A stretch of DNA of 64,000 nucleotides from a virus. The translations under genes were made by a program, and so were the position numbers. Below the pieces are notes generated by a model that saw nothing but the letters and a program-made list of their open reading frames with translations, was not told the DNA's origin and searched no databases. The stretch spans positions 1-64,000 of the IMG/VR virus record IMGVR_UViG_3300020474_000006. One strand, written 5' to 3'. The stretch's first letter is position 1; each line of letters opens with the position of its first letter. Below, piece by piece: positions 23,110-31,961 of the stretch.

Positions 23110-23505
23110 TTAGCTATTGCTCTTGTATATCTTTTCTAATAGTTCTTTTACATCATTGACATTACCAATTCTACCCATTCTACGATTAATCTTAGATTCG
23201 TTAGGAGTAGTTTTGTCAGAAGACCTTATATAATCTTGATACATCATAATCATTTCTATATCAGATGATTCTGATAGGGTGAGGACATCGTTCATATTAA
23301 TTATGAACATATCTTCTGTGGTTGTTTTTAACCAAGGTTCTACCTTATATCCAACAACACCCATTTTACTTTTAATTTCATCAACAATGATTGGATTAGA
23401 AACGATGAGCATCGTTCTATCATCTTCTTCTGAGGCAGCAACTTTTGCAAAAAGTTCTTCCCCAGTCTTTAGTTTTAACGTTGCATAAAAATCGTCTTCT
23501 ATCAT
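23110..23505 (-). CDS. Sm-like small protein, paralogue D
   Basis: A 131-residue protein overlapping the uvsW stop by 4 bases. Family layout: ATLKLKTGEELFAKV, SNPIIVDEI, VEPWLKTT, NDVLTLSES, MIMMYQDYI, aligning with paralogues A-C in the same order. A basic C-terminal extension (NRRMGRIGN, then LLEKIYKSN) is unique to this copy. Its presence beside the helicase gene repeats the pattern of the other copies beside gp43 and dam. Confidence 0.8.
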   Translation of the reverse strand: MIEDDFYATLKLKTGEELFAKVAASEEDDRTMLIVSNPIIVDEIKSKMGVVGYKVEPWLKTTTEDMFIINMNDVLTLSESSDIEMIMMYQDYIRSSDKTTPNESKINRRMGRIGNVNDVKELLEKIYKSNS

Positions 23506-24977
23506 ACTTTTAGTTGAATAGTGATTATTTCATAATTAAAATTTTCTTCATTATAAGTTTTAATTCTCTCTATGAAATGGTTGAGTGTGTAATTTCGTCT
23601 AGACTTGGTGGAACAATCATCAGAAATATCATATAAAGTTGCTTTTACTTTATCTTTTCCTTTTCTAAGAACTCGTCCAATACTCTGAAGATTGCGGATT
23701 CTGGACTTACTTGGAGAGGCAAAGATAACATTATGGAGTTTTTTAATATTGATACCTGTACTAAAAGTTCCATAAGAAGCAACAATGATGGCGTTGTTTT
23801 CTTTTTCAGTTATTTCTCGTACTTGTTCTCTTTCTACTGCATCTACTCCGCCATGTATAAAAAATACCTTACGGTCACCTCGCTTGTTATTATTTATCTC
23901 ATCGTAGAGAACCTGTCCATGTGCTTCGACTCTTGCAAAAAGAATGAGAGTATTTCCTTTAAGGTCAAGTGCTAGATTTTTAATGAAACGGTTTCTCTGA
24001 TCATGAGAGATAAGATATTCGATTTCATCATTGTAAGTTTCAAATGTTTGTGGTTTGTGCTTGAGAACAAGACATTGAATATCTAACTGAGATAGATGTC
24101 CCTGTCTCATCAACTCATCAGTTCTGGTTACTTTGTATGATGGTCCAAACAATCCCTCTAGTACCCACTTGTGCGTCTGTGTGCCGTCTAAAGTACCAGT
24201 AAATCCAAATCTATACTTTGCATGATGAAGTTTAGTCATGATATTAATCAATGATTTAGACTTGAATAAATGTGCTTCATCACCTATAATGACACCATAG
24301 TCTTCAAAGAAAGATCTCTCTAGTTTATATACAGATTGCCAAGTTGTAATTGTCACTGGAGATTCATTACTCTTTTCCTTACCAGAATAAATTTTGTGGC
24401 AATATGAATCAGCATCCCAACCATAATCAAGAAAATCCTTGTACATCTGCTCTACAAGAGATGTCGTGGGAACAACTAAAAGAATTTTTTCTCCTCGGTC
24501 AACGTAGTATCTTACGAGAGAATAAATCATCAAAGATTTGCCAGAAGCAGTGGGGCTTATCAATAGCTTTCTATTGTGCTTTAGAGCGCCGTATACTCCC
24601 TCAATTTGATATTTCCTGGGAGTGTGAGAACAAATAGAATACATATAATCCTTGACACCTTCTAAAGAGATATTATCATTCTCTTCAAATGGTGTACCAT
24701 AAAATTTATTATCTTCAAACTTATAACTGTATCCATAGTTCTCACAGAAAGATACAATCTTATCTAACAGACCAACATAGATCTGTTTAGATCGCATATC
24801 GTAAAGGTGAATCTCTCCGTTCCAATTCCTTCCACGATATTGTGGCATAAATTTTGCATTCGGAACCTCAAACTTAAAGTGGTCTCTAAGTTCGTATTCT
24901 ATATGAGGTTCTGTATTAATCTTTAAAAATACTTCGTTTGATTTAGATATAACAAGATTGGCAGTCGTATCAATCAC
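23502..24977 (-). CDS. uvsW: UvsW helicase
   Basis: A 491-residue superfamily 2 helicase that in T4 unwinds branched DNA and R-loops and switches replication to the recombination mode. Walker A is in ISPTASGKSLMIY and the DEAH box in IIGDEAHLF; FGFTGTLDGT and IGRVLRKGKDK are motifs III and VI. The N-terminal UvsW DNA-binding domain is present (NLVISKSNEVFLKI). It appears to start at GTG, with an in-frame stop a short way upstream. AATAAATA about 25 bases upstream fits late expression, as in T4. Confidence 0.95.
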   Translation of the reverse strand: MIDTTANLVISKSNEVFLKINTEPHIEYELRDHFKFEVPNAKFMPQYRGRNWNGEIHLYDMRSKQIYVGLLDKIVSFCENYGYSYKFEDNKFYGTPFEENDNISLEGVKDYMYSICSHTPRKYQIEGVYGALKHNRKLLISPTASGKSLMIYSLVRYYVDRGEKILLVVPTTSLVEQMYKDFLDYGWDADSYCHKIYSGKEKSNESPVTITTWQSVYKLERSFFEDYGVIIGDEAHLFKSKSLINIMTKLHHAKYRFGFTGTLDGTQTHKWVLEGLFGPSYKVTRTDELMRQGHLSQLDIQCLVLKHKPQTFETYNDEIEYLISHDQRNRFIKNLALDLKGNTLILFARVEAHGQVLYDEINNNKRGDRKVFFIHGGVDAVEREQVREITEKENNAIIVASYGTFSTGINIKKLHNVIFASPSKSRIRNLQSIGRVLRKGKDKVKATLYDISDDCSTKSRRNYTLNHFIERIKTYNEENFNYEIITIQLKV

Positions 24978-24998
24978 GTAGACCCATTCATCTGCAAA

Positions 24999-25006
24999 TA
25001 TTTATT
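24999..25006 (-). promoter_or_regulatory. late promoter of uvsW
   Basis: AATAAATA on the minus strand, 22 bases before the uvsW GTG, overlapping the stop of the next gene. T4 uvsW is a late gene. Confidence 0.6.
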
Positions 25007-25214
25007 ACATATTCTCAAACTTATATTCTAATATCATTCTATACAACGAATCTCTTAAGTACCAAAGATGTTGTTGTTCCATTGGATGTCTGGCAGGAGA
25101 TCCTTCCCAATTTTCAATCCTCTTCAAAACACAGTGATGTAAGAGGTGGATATCCTCTATTGTCAAACTAACTGTGTAATCAAATTCTTGACTTGGTTCG
25201 AACTCTTCGTTCAT
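25005..25214 (-). CDS. small hypothetical protein between uvsY and uvsW
   Basis: A 69-residue acidic protein, probably mostly helical (SLTIEDIHLLHHCVLKRIENW, LRDSLYRMILEYKF). It shares one base with uvsY. No family recognised; position suggests an accessory of recombination. Confidence 0.75.
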   Translation of the reverse strand: MNEEFEPSQEFDYTVSLTIEDIHLLHHCVLKRIENWEGSPARHPMEQQHLWYLRDSLYRMILEYKFENM

Positions 25215-25648
25215 TATCCCAATCCTGCGTTGAATCTCATAAACTCAATAGCATTTTTAATTTGGTAAGTTCTATTAGTTATCTGCTTTAAAATACTTTC
25301 AATATAAACAAGCATCGTATCATAATAATCTATCTTTAAACATACTGTAGACAATTTTTCGTCGGCGTCGAGATACTTTTGCATAGTATCTTTATCGCGA
25401 ATCTTTTTTGGAAAAGGATTGTCTATGTATACATCAGGGTCCGCTTTACCACTGAAGTATTCATATCGCTCATGTCTGATATTTTTTCTTTGTTGCTCTG
25501 CTTTCTTTCTCATTAAAAAGATAGTGTTATACATTTCAAAATACTTCGCATGGAGAGAAGGGATTCCTAAAGATTCTTCATGTAGATTGTCTCTATCTAT
25601 TTTTGAATCTTTTTCCCAAATCTCTTGAAGTTTATCAAGATCGATCAT
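25214..25648 (-). CDS. uvsY: UvsY recombination mediator
   Basis: A 144-residue ssDNA-binding protein that loads UvsX onto gp32-covered ssDNA. It matches the T4 protein in LDKLQEIWEKDSKID, RYEYFSGKADPDVY and in the C-terminal AIEFMRF pattern; length is close (137). It overlaps the gp19-family gene by 4 bases. As in T4, it lies beside uvsW. Confidence 0.92.
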   Translation of the reverse strand: MIDLDKLQEIWEKDSKIDRDNLHEESLGIPSLHAKYFEMYNTIFLMRKKAEQQRKNIRHERYEYFSGKADPDVYIDNPFPKKIRDKDTMQKYLDADEKLSTVCLKIDYYDTMLVYIESILKQITNRTYQIKNAIEFMRFNAGLG

Positions 25649-26208
25649 AAAGGATTGTTTCGCATATCAACTATATTGTACATAGTATACTTGAAACTTA
25701 CCTCTGCTGTAAAGTACTCGATATCTGTATCAGTTGCATCGAAAGTAACAGTTGAAAGGGAAGTTGGAAATACATCTTTAAAGGTTACTTGAAACTTAGG
25801 AACCAAGTTATTACTGAGGATTTGTAAGGTAGCGTCGGAATAGATATTCAATCCTTCATTATAATATTCTCCACCAACGTCACCAGGTCCAAGTAATTGT
25901 AAGTTTGTGATATCTTTTTCAGATTCGGGATATCCCAATCCACGTATCCATTTCTGGATTTCCATATAATTACCAAGATCTTCATCAACCAAGAATCTGA
26001 TCGTCAAATCCCCAAACTGAACCTTATCTCCGGGGATATCAAGATCTCTCAGATAAGTTGATTGAGTTGCTGTTCCCATATCCATTGATGGGATATTTGC
26101 TTGATTGCAAAAGAAAGCAACTTGAGGACTTCTCTTCAGGAGAAATTTAAATCCTGTTGGGGAAAGAAAATTTCTATTTTCAATTTGTCTTGATGAAGTA
26201 TCAGGCAT
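25645..26208 (-). CDS. gp19-family virion tail protein
   Basis: A 187-residue protein resembling the tail-tube family: GFKFLLKRSPQVAFFCNQANIPSM near the start and DLTIRFLVDEDLGNYMEIQKW in the middle. A separate gp19 is encoded at 31977-32555, so this is a second family member, perhaps a tube-initiator or tail-end protein. It sits after gp23 and a small gene, and before uvsY. The role in the tail is inferred from the fold. Confidence 0.8.
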   Translation of the reverse strand: MPDTSSRQIENRNFLSPTGFKFLLKRSPQVAFFCNQANIPSMDMGTATQSTYLRDLDIPGDKVQFGDLTIRFLVDEDLGNYMEIQKWIRGLGYPESEKDITNLQLLGPGDVGGEYYNEGLNIYSDATLQILSNNLVPKFQVTFKDVFPTSLSTVTFDATDTDIEYFTAEVSFKYTMYNIVDMRNNPL

Positions 26209-26210
26209 TA

Positions 26211-26396
26211 TTATTCGCTAACAACAGTAGCACCTGTCCATCCACCATTCTTTCCATCCGAATTGGTCATATCACCTGATGGATCACTGGAGTAGACTTT
26301 TCTCTCAGAAAAATCATCAGTCCATCTTCTATTACCAGTGTAGTAAACATTTATACTGGAATTAATTAAACTGGGTTTTTTAATATGGTATGCCAT
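26211..26396 (-). CDS. small virion-region protein
   Basis: A 61-residue soluble protein (MAYHIKKPSLINSS; YYTGNRRWTDDFSERK; ending KNGGWTGATVVSE). It follows gp23 after a terminator and a CTAAATA late promoter, and precedes the gp19-family protein by two bases. It looks like a short conserved cyanophage protein, perhaps structural; no function known. Confidence 0.75.
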   Translation of the reverse strand: MAYHIKKPSLINSSINVYYTGNRRWTDDFSERKVYSSDPSGDMTNSDGKNGGWTGATVVSE

Positions 26397-26418
26397 TTTT
26401 AATAGTTCTCTACATTTT

Positions 26419-26425
26419 TATTTAG
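26419..26425 (-). promoter_or_regulatory. late promoter after gp23
   Basis: CTAAATA on the minus strand, 23 bases before the 61-residue gene and touching the U-run of the gp23 terminator. Confidence 0.6.
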
Positions 26426-26427
26426 CA

Positions 26428-26454
26428 TAAAAAAAGAGGGTCCGAAGACCCTCC
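26428..26454 (-). terminator. terminator of gp23
   Basis: A perfect seven-pair stem GAGGGTC/GACCCTC closed by a TTCG tetraloop (minus strand), followed by seven T. It lies 23 bases after the gp23 stop. Confidence 0.93.
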
Positions 26455-26476
26455 AGTATGTATATGTGAATACGGA

Positions 26477-27871
26477 TCACATGAGGTTCTTGACAGTAAC
26501 GCGCTGATAGTAGCGGTTGCTGTTGACGCGGAGGCGTCCAAGTCCCTGAGTAGTTCCTTCTGCGAATGGGTTGGAAACAAGACCATAACGAGTCTTGAAG
26601 CCAATTTTGGGCTGGAAGGAGTTCTCTCCAACAGCACGAACCATCTGGAGGGGAACGTAAGGGCAATAGAACAGACCTGCGTCATAAGGGGAAGTACCCT
26701 TGTAACCAACAACGTAGTATTGGTTAGCAGCAGAGTTTGCAGAATAAGGATCGATGTATACACGATACTTACCTTGCAGAACACCAGCGAAGGTGTTACC
26801 CGTGTCATCAACGTTAAGGTTAGCGTTGAGTGCAGGGGTGTAGTCGAGCACACCAGCCATGGTCAGTGCAGACGCAACGTCAGCAGAACACATGATGATG
26901 TTGCCCTTTCCTCTACGAGTTCTTTGGGCGATGCGGTTTGCATCTCTCTCGATTTGGAACAGAAGACCTTTGAACTTCTCAACAGACCAACGTCCGTTTG
27001 AGTCGATGTCAAGGTCAAACTCACCTTGGGTTGCAACGTTGGTAGCAGCACCTTGCTCAGCAACCTTATAGATGGTTCTGATGACTTCTCTGTTGATTTC
27101 CGCAAGGATTTCAGTAGAGAGGATGTTAGCAAGTTCTGCTTCAGCGTTAAGACCGTGGATTGCCTTAAGGTCTTGTGCCAGTTCCAAGGAGTACTCTGCT
27201 TTCAGAGCTCTGGACTTAGCGGTTACAGTGACTTTCTCGATCGAGAATGCCATCTGGTTGAATGCCGTTGCACCAGTTCCATCAAGTGCTTCAGCAGTGT
27301 CGGTACGCATACCCTGACCTACATCGTAGGCAGTAGAGGTAGCGGAACCAGTTGGGTTCAGGACACCAGGATTAGTACCAGACTGAGAAGTAGTACCAAG
27401 ACCAGCAGCAACATCGGTGAAACCGTTGGTGTTGTTGAGTCCTGCGGGTTGTCCAGAGAACGCGGAATCGACTTCATCGAAGAAGGTCTCGCTTCCAGAC
27501 TGATCGGTCTTACGGGAGCGCATCGCGAAGATGAGTCCAGTAGGTCCGCTCATGGGTTGAACGCCTGCGAGGTCATATGCGACCAGGTTAGGCATTGAGC
27601 GTCTGATCAAGGAGATCAGAACGGGGTCGAAACCAGCAGTAGGACCTGCAGCAGCAGAGGAACCGGTGAATCCACCGTTGCCTACTTGGTTCGTTGGTTG
27701 CTCGGTAAGCATTCCGCCTTGATCAAAGGCAGACTGCTCACGCATAAATTTTTCTTGGTTTTCGAGCAGGACAGCGGTAACAGCTCTACGATGAGAATCT
27801 TGAATCTTATCGCATCCTTCAGCGTTTAGAAGGGGTGCCCACTTTTCCTGCAACTGTTCGGATTGGAACAT
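26477..27871 (-). CDS. gp23: gp23 major capsid protein
   Basis: A 464-residue HK97-fold capsid subunit. It starts MFQSEQLQEKW and contains typical gp23 stretches (ALKAEYSLELAQDLKAIHGL, GKGNIIMCSADVASAL). T4 gp23 is 521 residues; the difference is partly in the loop insertions. A likely gp21 cleavage site LTE (55-57), matching the (L/I)xE rule, would remove about 57 residues during maturation. It follows gp22 and gp21 as in T4 and ends at a strong terminator. Confidence 0.97.
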   Translation of the reverse strand: MFQSEQLQEKWAPLLNAEGCDKIQDSHRRAVTAVLLENQEKFMREQSAFDQGGMLTEQPTNQVGNGGFTGSSAAAGPTAGFDPVLISLIRRSMPNLVAYDLAGVQPMSGPTGLIFAMRSRKTDQSGSETFFDEVDSAFSGQPAGLNNTNGFTDVAAGLGTTSQSGTNPGVLNPTGSATSTAYDVGQGMRTDTAEALDGTGATAFNQMAFSIEKVTVTAKSRALKAEYSLELAQDLKAIHGLNAEAELANILSTEILAEINREVIRTIYKVAEQGAATNVATQGEFDLDIDSNGRWSVEKFKGLLFQIERDANRIAQRTRRGKGNIIMCSADVASALTMAGVLDYTPALNANLNVDDTGNTFAGVLQGKYRVYIDPYSANSAANQYYVVGYKGTSPYDAGLFYCPYVPLQMVRAVGENSFQPKIGFKTRYGLVSNPFAEGTTQGLGRLRVNSNRYYQRVTVKNLM

Positions 27872-27912
27872 TTGCTTAAAGTGTAATGTTTACGTTTGAT
27901 TTAATGTTAAAT

Positions 27913-29022
27913 TCAGTTTTGCTTTCCGAAAGAACCTAAGGTTCTCAGGTATGCTGACATAGATGCAGAATGAGATTCAAGTCCCTCTGCACTATCTACA
28001 CCCTCAGAAAGGGTTTCGGACTTAGCATTGGAAATCTCTTTCTTAGAGTTGAAATACGACTCTTTGAGGGTTTCCAGTTTGTCACGATATTGTTCTTCAC
28101 TTTCAAACTCTACACTTTCGGAAAGTGAAGCGAGTTTCTCCTTCTGAGTAGACGCGAGTCCTTCAGAAACTTGATCAAGAATACCATCGGCGGTTGCTTC
28201 GGAGAGGCGACCGTTTAAATTGATGTTCTTCTCAATCTGCTCGTTGAGTTTTGTCTCCATATCATCAAGTTTTTCTACCATGCTCTCAAGCACATCATAC
28301 TTATCTTCAGGGATTGATACATAATGTTCTTCAAAAAGACCCTTCATTCCTTCAAGGAACGATTCGGTCATTTCAGTCTTGAGACCTGCCTCAATGGCAA
28401 GTGAGTTTTCTTCAAACCACTCGTCAGAGACATACTCAAGATAAGAATCTACACGCTCAGCGAGGGATTCTTTAGCAGACTGAATTTCTTCTGCCAATTT
28501 TTCTTGATACTGTGCTTCCAGTTCTTCTTTAACGGCAGCAACCTTAGAGTTGATTGCTGCTTCAAAGATGGTCTTTGCCTTTTCTTTGAAATCTTCGGAG
28601 AGTTCTTCGCCACCGAGGAGAGCATTGACATCTTCTTCGACATCATACTCGGCAACAATTGTTTCTTCTTCCGAAACTACATCTTCAGTAGAAGTAGAAA
28701 TTTCTTCCTCTTCGATGGTTTCTTCGGTCGAAACTTCTTCTTCTTCCTTCATGCCTTTCATGGGATCTGCTTTACCAGCACTCTTAGTTACTACATCCTT
28801 AACTTGCTTAAGGGTTCCACCAGGTGTCTTCAGTTTCGCTGAATCGTCATCTGATTTATAATTTTCTGGGGTAGGACCACCAAGATCCTCGACACTTGCT
28901 AACTGGGTTCCTGGATCTGCCATGGTAGGCATGGGATCAGCAGGTTTTGCCCCAGCATTAACAGCGGTGCGGGATTGCTGTGTCTTTACATCCATTTCTT
29001 GTAATTTTTTACCACGAGACAT
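27913..29022 (-). CDS. gp22: gp22 prohead scaffold protein
   Basis: A 369-residue, very acidic, mostly helical protein with long coiled-coil stretches, poor in Cys and Trp, as expected for the internal scaffold of the prohead. It is larger than T4 gp22 (269), mainly through an N-terminal Glu/Thr-rich tract (EEEEVSTEETIEEEEIS). Several L/I-x-E triplets could be gp21 cleavage sites. Gene order gp21-gp22-gp23 matches T4. A TATAAATA site lies about 37 bases upstream. Confidence 0.93.
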   Translation of the reverse strand: MSRGKKLQEMDVKTQQSRTAVNAGAKPADPMPTMADPGTQLASVEDLGGPTPENYKSDDDSAKLKTPGGTLKQVKDVVTKSAGKADPMKGMKEEEEVSTEETIEEEEISTSTEDVVSEEETIVAEYDVEEDVNALLGGEELSEDFKEKAKTIFEAAINSKVAAVKEELEAQYQEKLAEEIQSAKESLAERVDSYLEYVSDEWFEENSLAIEAGLKTEMTESFLEGMKGLFEEHYVSIPEDKYDVLESMVEKLDDMETKLNEQIEKNINLNGRLSEATADGILDQVSEGLASTQKEKLASLSESVEFESEEQYRDKLETLKESYFNSKKEISNAKSETLSEGVDSAEGLESHSASMSAYLRTLGSFGKQN

Positions 29023-29058
29023 TTGAACTCTCCGTTTTTTCCGTATTAAAACTATATT

Positions 29059-29066
29059 TATTTATA
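29059..29066 (-). promoter_or_regulatory. late promoter of gp22
   Basis: Exact TATAAATA on the minus strand in the gap between gp21 and gp22. Confidence 0.75.
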
Positions 29067-29069
29067 AAA

Positions 29070-29720
29070 TTAAAGATTAGATAAGAAGTCATTGAATAAG
29101 TTTAACTTATTCTCATCTAATTGTTTTTGGTCTACAAGTGTATTGATTTGCTTGTATGTCTTCTCAGCAAACTTCTCACGAAGAATACCTCCATCCCATA
29201 CCCAATCCTTACCTTCCATAATACCTTCAACAAAAGCATCTGGTGCAGAAGGATCCGCAACGATATCAGCAGCAGTTGCTAACATAAAATCATCACCGAC
29301 AATGTTAACACCTTCACGGGTCTGCTTTAATGAACCAATACCGCGAGATGAAACCCCGAGTTTTACACCTTCACCGATAAGTGACTGTGCAATCATACCC
29401 ATAGGAGTGCTGAGAATCTTTGCTTTTCCAACAAAGTTAGATCCACTTTCTCTAAGTGATACAATTTTATGAGAAACTCTATCTAGATTGACAGTGGGTC
29501 CATCAGGATGTCCAAGTTCTCCAAGTGCTCTACCAGCATTAACATGTGCTTCATTATAGCGACCCACTTCACGACGAAGTGTTTCCATCGGATACATACG
29601 ACCATTACGGTTTTTGATGTTTCCTTGAAGGAATACTCCTTCAATATACATAGATTTTTTGCCGTTTTTAGATTCGACAAGAAACTCTACTGATTCTATT
29701 TCTTCTCTGATTAGTTTCAT
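29070..29720 (-). CDS. gp21: gp21 prohead protease
   Basis: A 216-residue serine protease of the prohead that cleaves gp22, gp23 and other head proteins after (L/I)xE. Candidate catalytic residues are H71 in GELGHPDG and serine in GVSSRG (124-125). Length equals T4 gp21 (212). It lies between the small beta-rich gene and gp22. Confidence 0.95.
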   Translation of the reverse strand: MKLIREEIESVEFLVESKNGKKSMYIEGVFLQGNIKNRNGRMYPMETLRREVGRYNEAHVNAGRALGELGHPDGPTVNLDRVSHKIVSLRESGSNFVGKAKILSTPMGMIAQSLIGEGVKLGVSSRGIGSLKQTREGVNIVGDDFMLATAADIVADPSAPDAFVEGIMEGKDWVWDGGILREKFAEKTYKQINTLVDQKQLDENKLNLFNDFLSNL

Positions 29721-29747
29721 TTGACTGGTAGATTATTTTACTTGAAA

Positions 29748-30005
29748 TTAAGTGCGTGCGTCTACATTAACTTTAGTTCCTTTTAACGCAGCATTACCTC
29801 TCAGACCCTGACCGATATCTATGTGGATAACGAGAGAACCTGCAGCGGGAACTGTTATAGATCCTAGGTCTGCATCATCATCGGCATTACGAACAGTCAC
29901 ATCATAATCATTTGTATTGTCAGTATTGCCAATATAAACTGCTGTTGAGGTTTTAAATTTGGTTGTACCTGTTGCCAACGCAGTGGCATCTCCTAAGACT
30001 TTCAT
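29748..30005 (-). CDS. small beta-rich virion-region protein
   Basis: An 85-residue protein of alternating strands and turns (KTSTAVYIGNTDNTNDYDVTV, LGSITVPAAGSLVIHID). It has no signal peptide. It occupies the region between gp67/68-like and gp21, where T4 carries only core genes, and has its own TATAAATA promoter, so abundant late expression is expected. A head-decoration or head-tail role is possible but unproven. Confidence 0.75.
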   Translation of the reverse strand: MKVLGDATALATGTTKFKTSTAVYIGNTDNTNDYDVTVRNADDDADLGSITVPAAGSLVIHIDIGQGLRGNAALKGTKVNVDART

Positions 30006-30028
30006 CTTTCCTAACTTTCAGTATAATT

Positions 30029-30036
30029 TATTTATA
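30029..30036 (-). promoter_or_regulatory. late promoter of the 85-residue gene
   Basis: Exact TATAAATA on the minus strand, 24 bases before the ATG at 30005. Confidence 0.75.
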
Positions 30037-30237
30037 TTAAACGCCATCACTGGTCTCAAGTTCCTCATCATCAACTTCAACTTCAATAGGATCCTCTCCG
30101 GCAAATACACCATTTGCTACTATCGGACGAAAAGCATCAAGTCTTTCTGCCGATTTCGTATATAGCATATCTTTGAGAGCATCACTGATTTGAGATGGTG
30201 ACTCGTCAGCAATCATCATATCTAAAAGGTCATCCAT
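30037..30237 (-). CDS. prohead core protein, gp67/gp68-like
   Basis: A 66-residue acidic protein (MDDLLDMMIADE at the start, EVEVDDEELETSDG at the end) with a central helical stretch (LKDMLYTKSAERLDAFRP). The ATG at 30235-30237 is preferred over a TTG upstream. T4 encodes gp67 and gp68 at this point between gp20 and gp21, and phage core proteins with the same KSAERLD-type helix are known. One gene replaces the two of T4. Confidence 0.7.
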   Translation of the reverse strand: MDDLLDMMIADESPSQISDALKDMLYTKSAERLDAFRPIVANGVFAGEDPIEVEVDDEELETSDGV

Positions 30238-30265
30238 TTGGAATTGTATAGTAAACAACTAGATT

Positions 30266-30273
30266 TATTTATA
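30266..30273 (-). promoter_or_regulatory. late promoter of the gp67/68-like gene
   Basis: Exact TATAAATA on the minus strand, 29 bases before the ATG, overlapping the stop of gp20. Confidence 0.72.
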
Positions 30274-31933
30274 TTTCGCCACCCTTGGGTAATTCGGGTG
30301 CTTCTGTTGCAGATCCATCTATTTCAGGTTCCATCACTGGAGCACCTAAATCTCCACCAGTACCTTCTGGTGCAAAGGGCAATCCTGTCGAAGGATCAAT
30401 AGTTGCAGGGTCAGGAATAATACCTTTCTTAATTTCATTTTCAATCAACTTATCCTGCTCAATAATCTCCATATCAGTTTGACGTAGGATTTTACGACGA
30501 ACATAATCTTGAGAGTAATACTTACCAATATATGGTTCTGCAGTTGCAGCTAGAGCCAATCTTTCATTCATCAACTCTGCTTCTTTTAATTCAGAGAAGT
30601 GATTGTCATACAGGAAATCATACTGAATGTGCTCACTCATAATCTCCCAATCTTCTGGGGTAATTACATTCTTCAGGAGTAATTGGGTCTTCAGCATGTC
30701 ATTAAACATGTTGGAGAATCTCTTTCTTAAACGAGAAACAAACTTGGTGAACTTAAGTTCATCTCTTAAGATCTCAGAAGATCTCCCCAAGTTAAACCCA
30801 CCTTCTCCATCCATTCGTGATGGAGGGACGTTAAGCGAACGGTAGAGTTTCTTTTTAAAATATTCAATATCAGTGATTTCACCCAGGTTTTGTCCGCCAG
30901 GGAGAGTGGAGATTTCGGTTCCTCTTCCACCCTCACGCCTGGGAAGCCAGAAGTCCTCAAGCATTGCCATGTATTTTTTGTCATCACGAATCTCTCCAGT
31001 GTTCGCATCGTATACGAGTTTGTTACGATAACGCATCATAACGTCACGTAGATATTGTTCTGCTTTTTGCTTAGGAAGATTGCCAACATCAATGTAGAAA
31101 ATTCTACGTTCTGGTGCTCTTGATAGTCTGTAGATAACAAGACTATCCTCAATCATCCGAAGTTGATTAAGAGACTTAATTGCTTTGTGAAGGTAAGAAA
31201 GAGTTGATCCTTTATTTCTATCTACTAAACCAGAAGTACAGTATGTAACTGAATCTCTAGCAATTTTAATTCCTTGATTTGCACTAGACTGCATGGGGTT
31301 TCCGCCATATGTAGTCTTAGGATTGTAAATAAAATACTCTTCAATTTCAGGGAAATCATAATCCATAGGATTATCACTTCTAGAATTAACTAGTAAATTA
31401 TTTCTACCATCATTTGGTTTTTTCTTTTGCTGTCTAACATAACGCATTTTCATAGCGTCAATGTAACGCAACTCTTGAATACCTTCTTCAGGTTTCTTTA
31501 TATCAATAATTTTATGATAATAGATACGACCATCAACATACCAGTTACGGTAAATTTCATGTGCTTTTTTATCAAAATCCAATAAATCTAAGATATACTT
31601 AAACTCTTTACGAATTTTTGTTTTAATGCCATCACTGGCATTTAAATTTGAAAGTTCTATTTCTACAGGACTATCATTTGAGTCTGAAACAACTGCCTCA
31701 TTTACAATATCTTCAATTGCACTGTCTGCTTCTGGATGAAGTGACATTTCACGATATCGTTTGATTAGTTCAAACTCATTTTTAAAAACACCTTCAATGT
31801 CTACATGAGTACCAAAAAAACCACTACTCATATAGTGGTCAGACCCATCCTCATTGTTGGGAGGAACGGGACTGACTGCACTTGGAGATAGTGGTTCGGT
31901 GTCCTCTATTGAGAACCCAAATAACTTGGACAT
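30269..31933 (-). CDS. gp20: gp20 portal protein
   Basis: A 554-residue portal subunit forming the dodecameric vertex for DNA entry and the head assembly initiator. Typical stretches are SALEDIVNEAVV-like SAIEDIVNEAVV, RAPERRIFYIDVGNLPK and GEITDIEYFKKKLYRSLNVP, used widely as the gp20 marker in marine cyanophages. Length is close to T4 (524). The C-terminus is Pro/Gly-rich. Promoter motif CTAAATA lies 29 bases upstream. Confidence 0.97.
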   Translation of the reverse strand: MSKLFGFSIEDTEPLSPSAVSPVPPNNEDGSDHYMSSGFFGTHVDIEGVFKNEFELIKRYREMSLHPEADSAIEDIVNEAVVSDSNDSPVEIELSNLNASDGIKTKIRKEFKYILDLLDFDKKAHEIYRNWYVDGRIYYHKIIDIKKPEEGIQELRYIDAMKMRYVRQQKKKPNDGRNNLLVNSRSDNPMDYDFPEIEEYFIYNPKTTYGGNPMQSSANQGIKIARDSVTYCTSGLVDRNKGSTLSYLHKAIKSLNQLRMIEDSLVIYRLSRAPERRIFYIDVGNLPKQKAEQYLRDVMMRYRNKLVYDANTGEIRDDKKYMAMLEDFWLPRREGGRGTEISTLPGGQNLGEITDIEYFKKKLYRSLNVPPSRMDGEGGFNLGRSSEILRDELKFTKFVSRLRKRFSNMFNDMLKTQLLLKNVITPEDWEIMSEHIQYDFLYDNHFSELKEAELMNERLALAATAEPYIGKYYSQDYVRRKILRQTDMEIIEQDKLIENEIKKGIIPDPATIDPSTGLPFAPEGTGGDLGAPVMEPEIDGSATEAPELPKGGEI

Positions 31934-31961
31934 GATTATATTAATCTAAGTTTCCTTAGAC

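Noticed and set aside
27026-27598. 190-codon plus-strand frame opposite gp23
   Set aside because: Lies entirely antisense to the capsid gene, has no promoter or ribosome site, and gives a low-complexity, family-less product.
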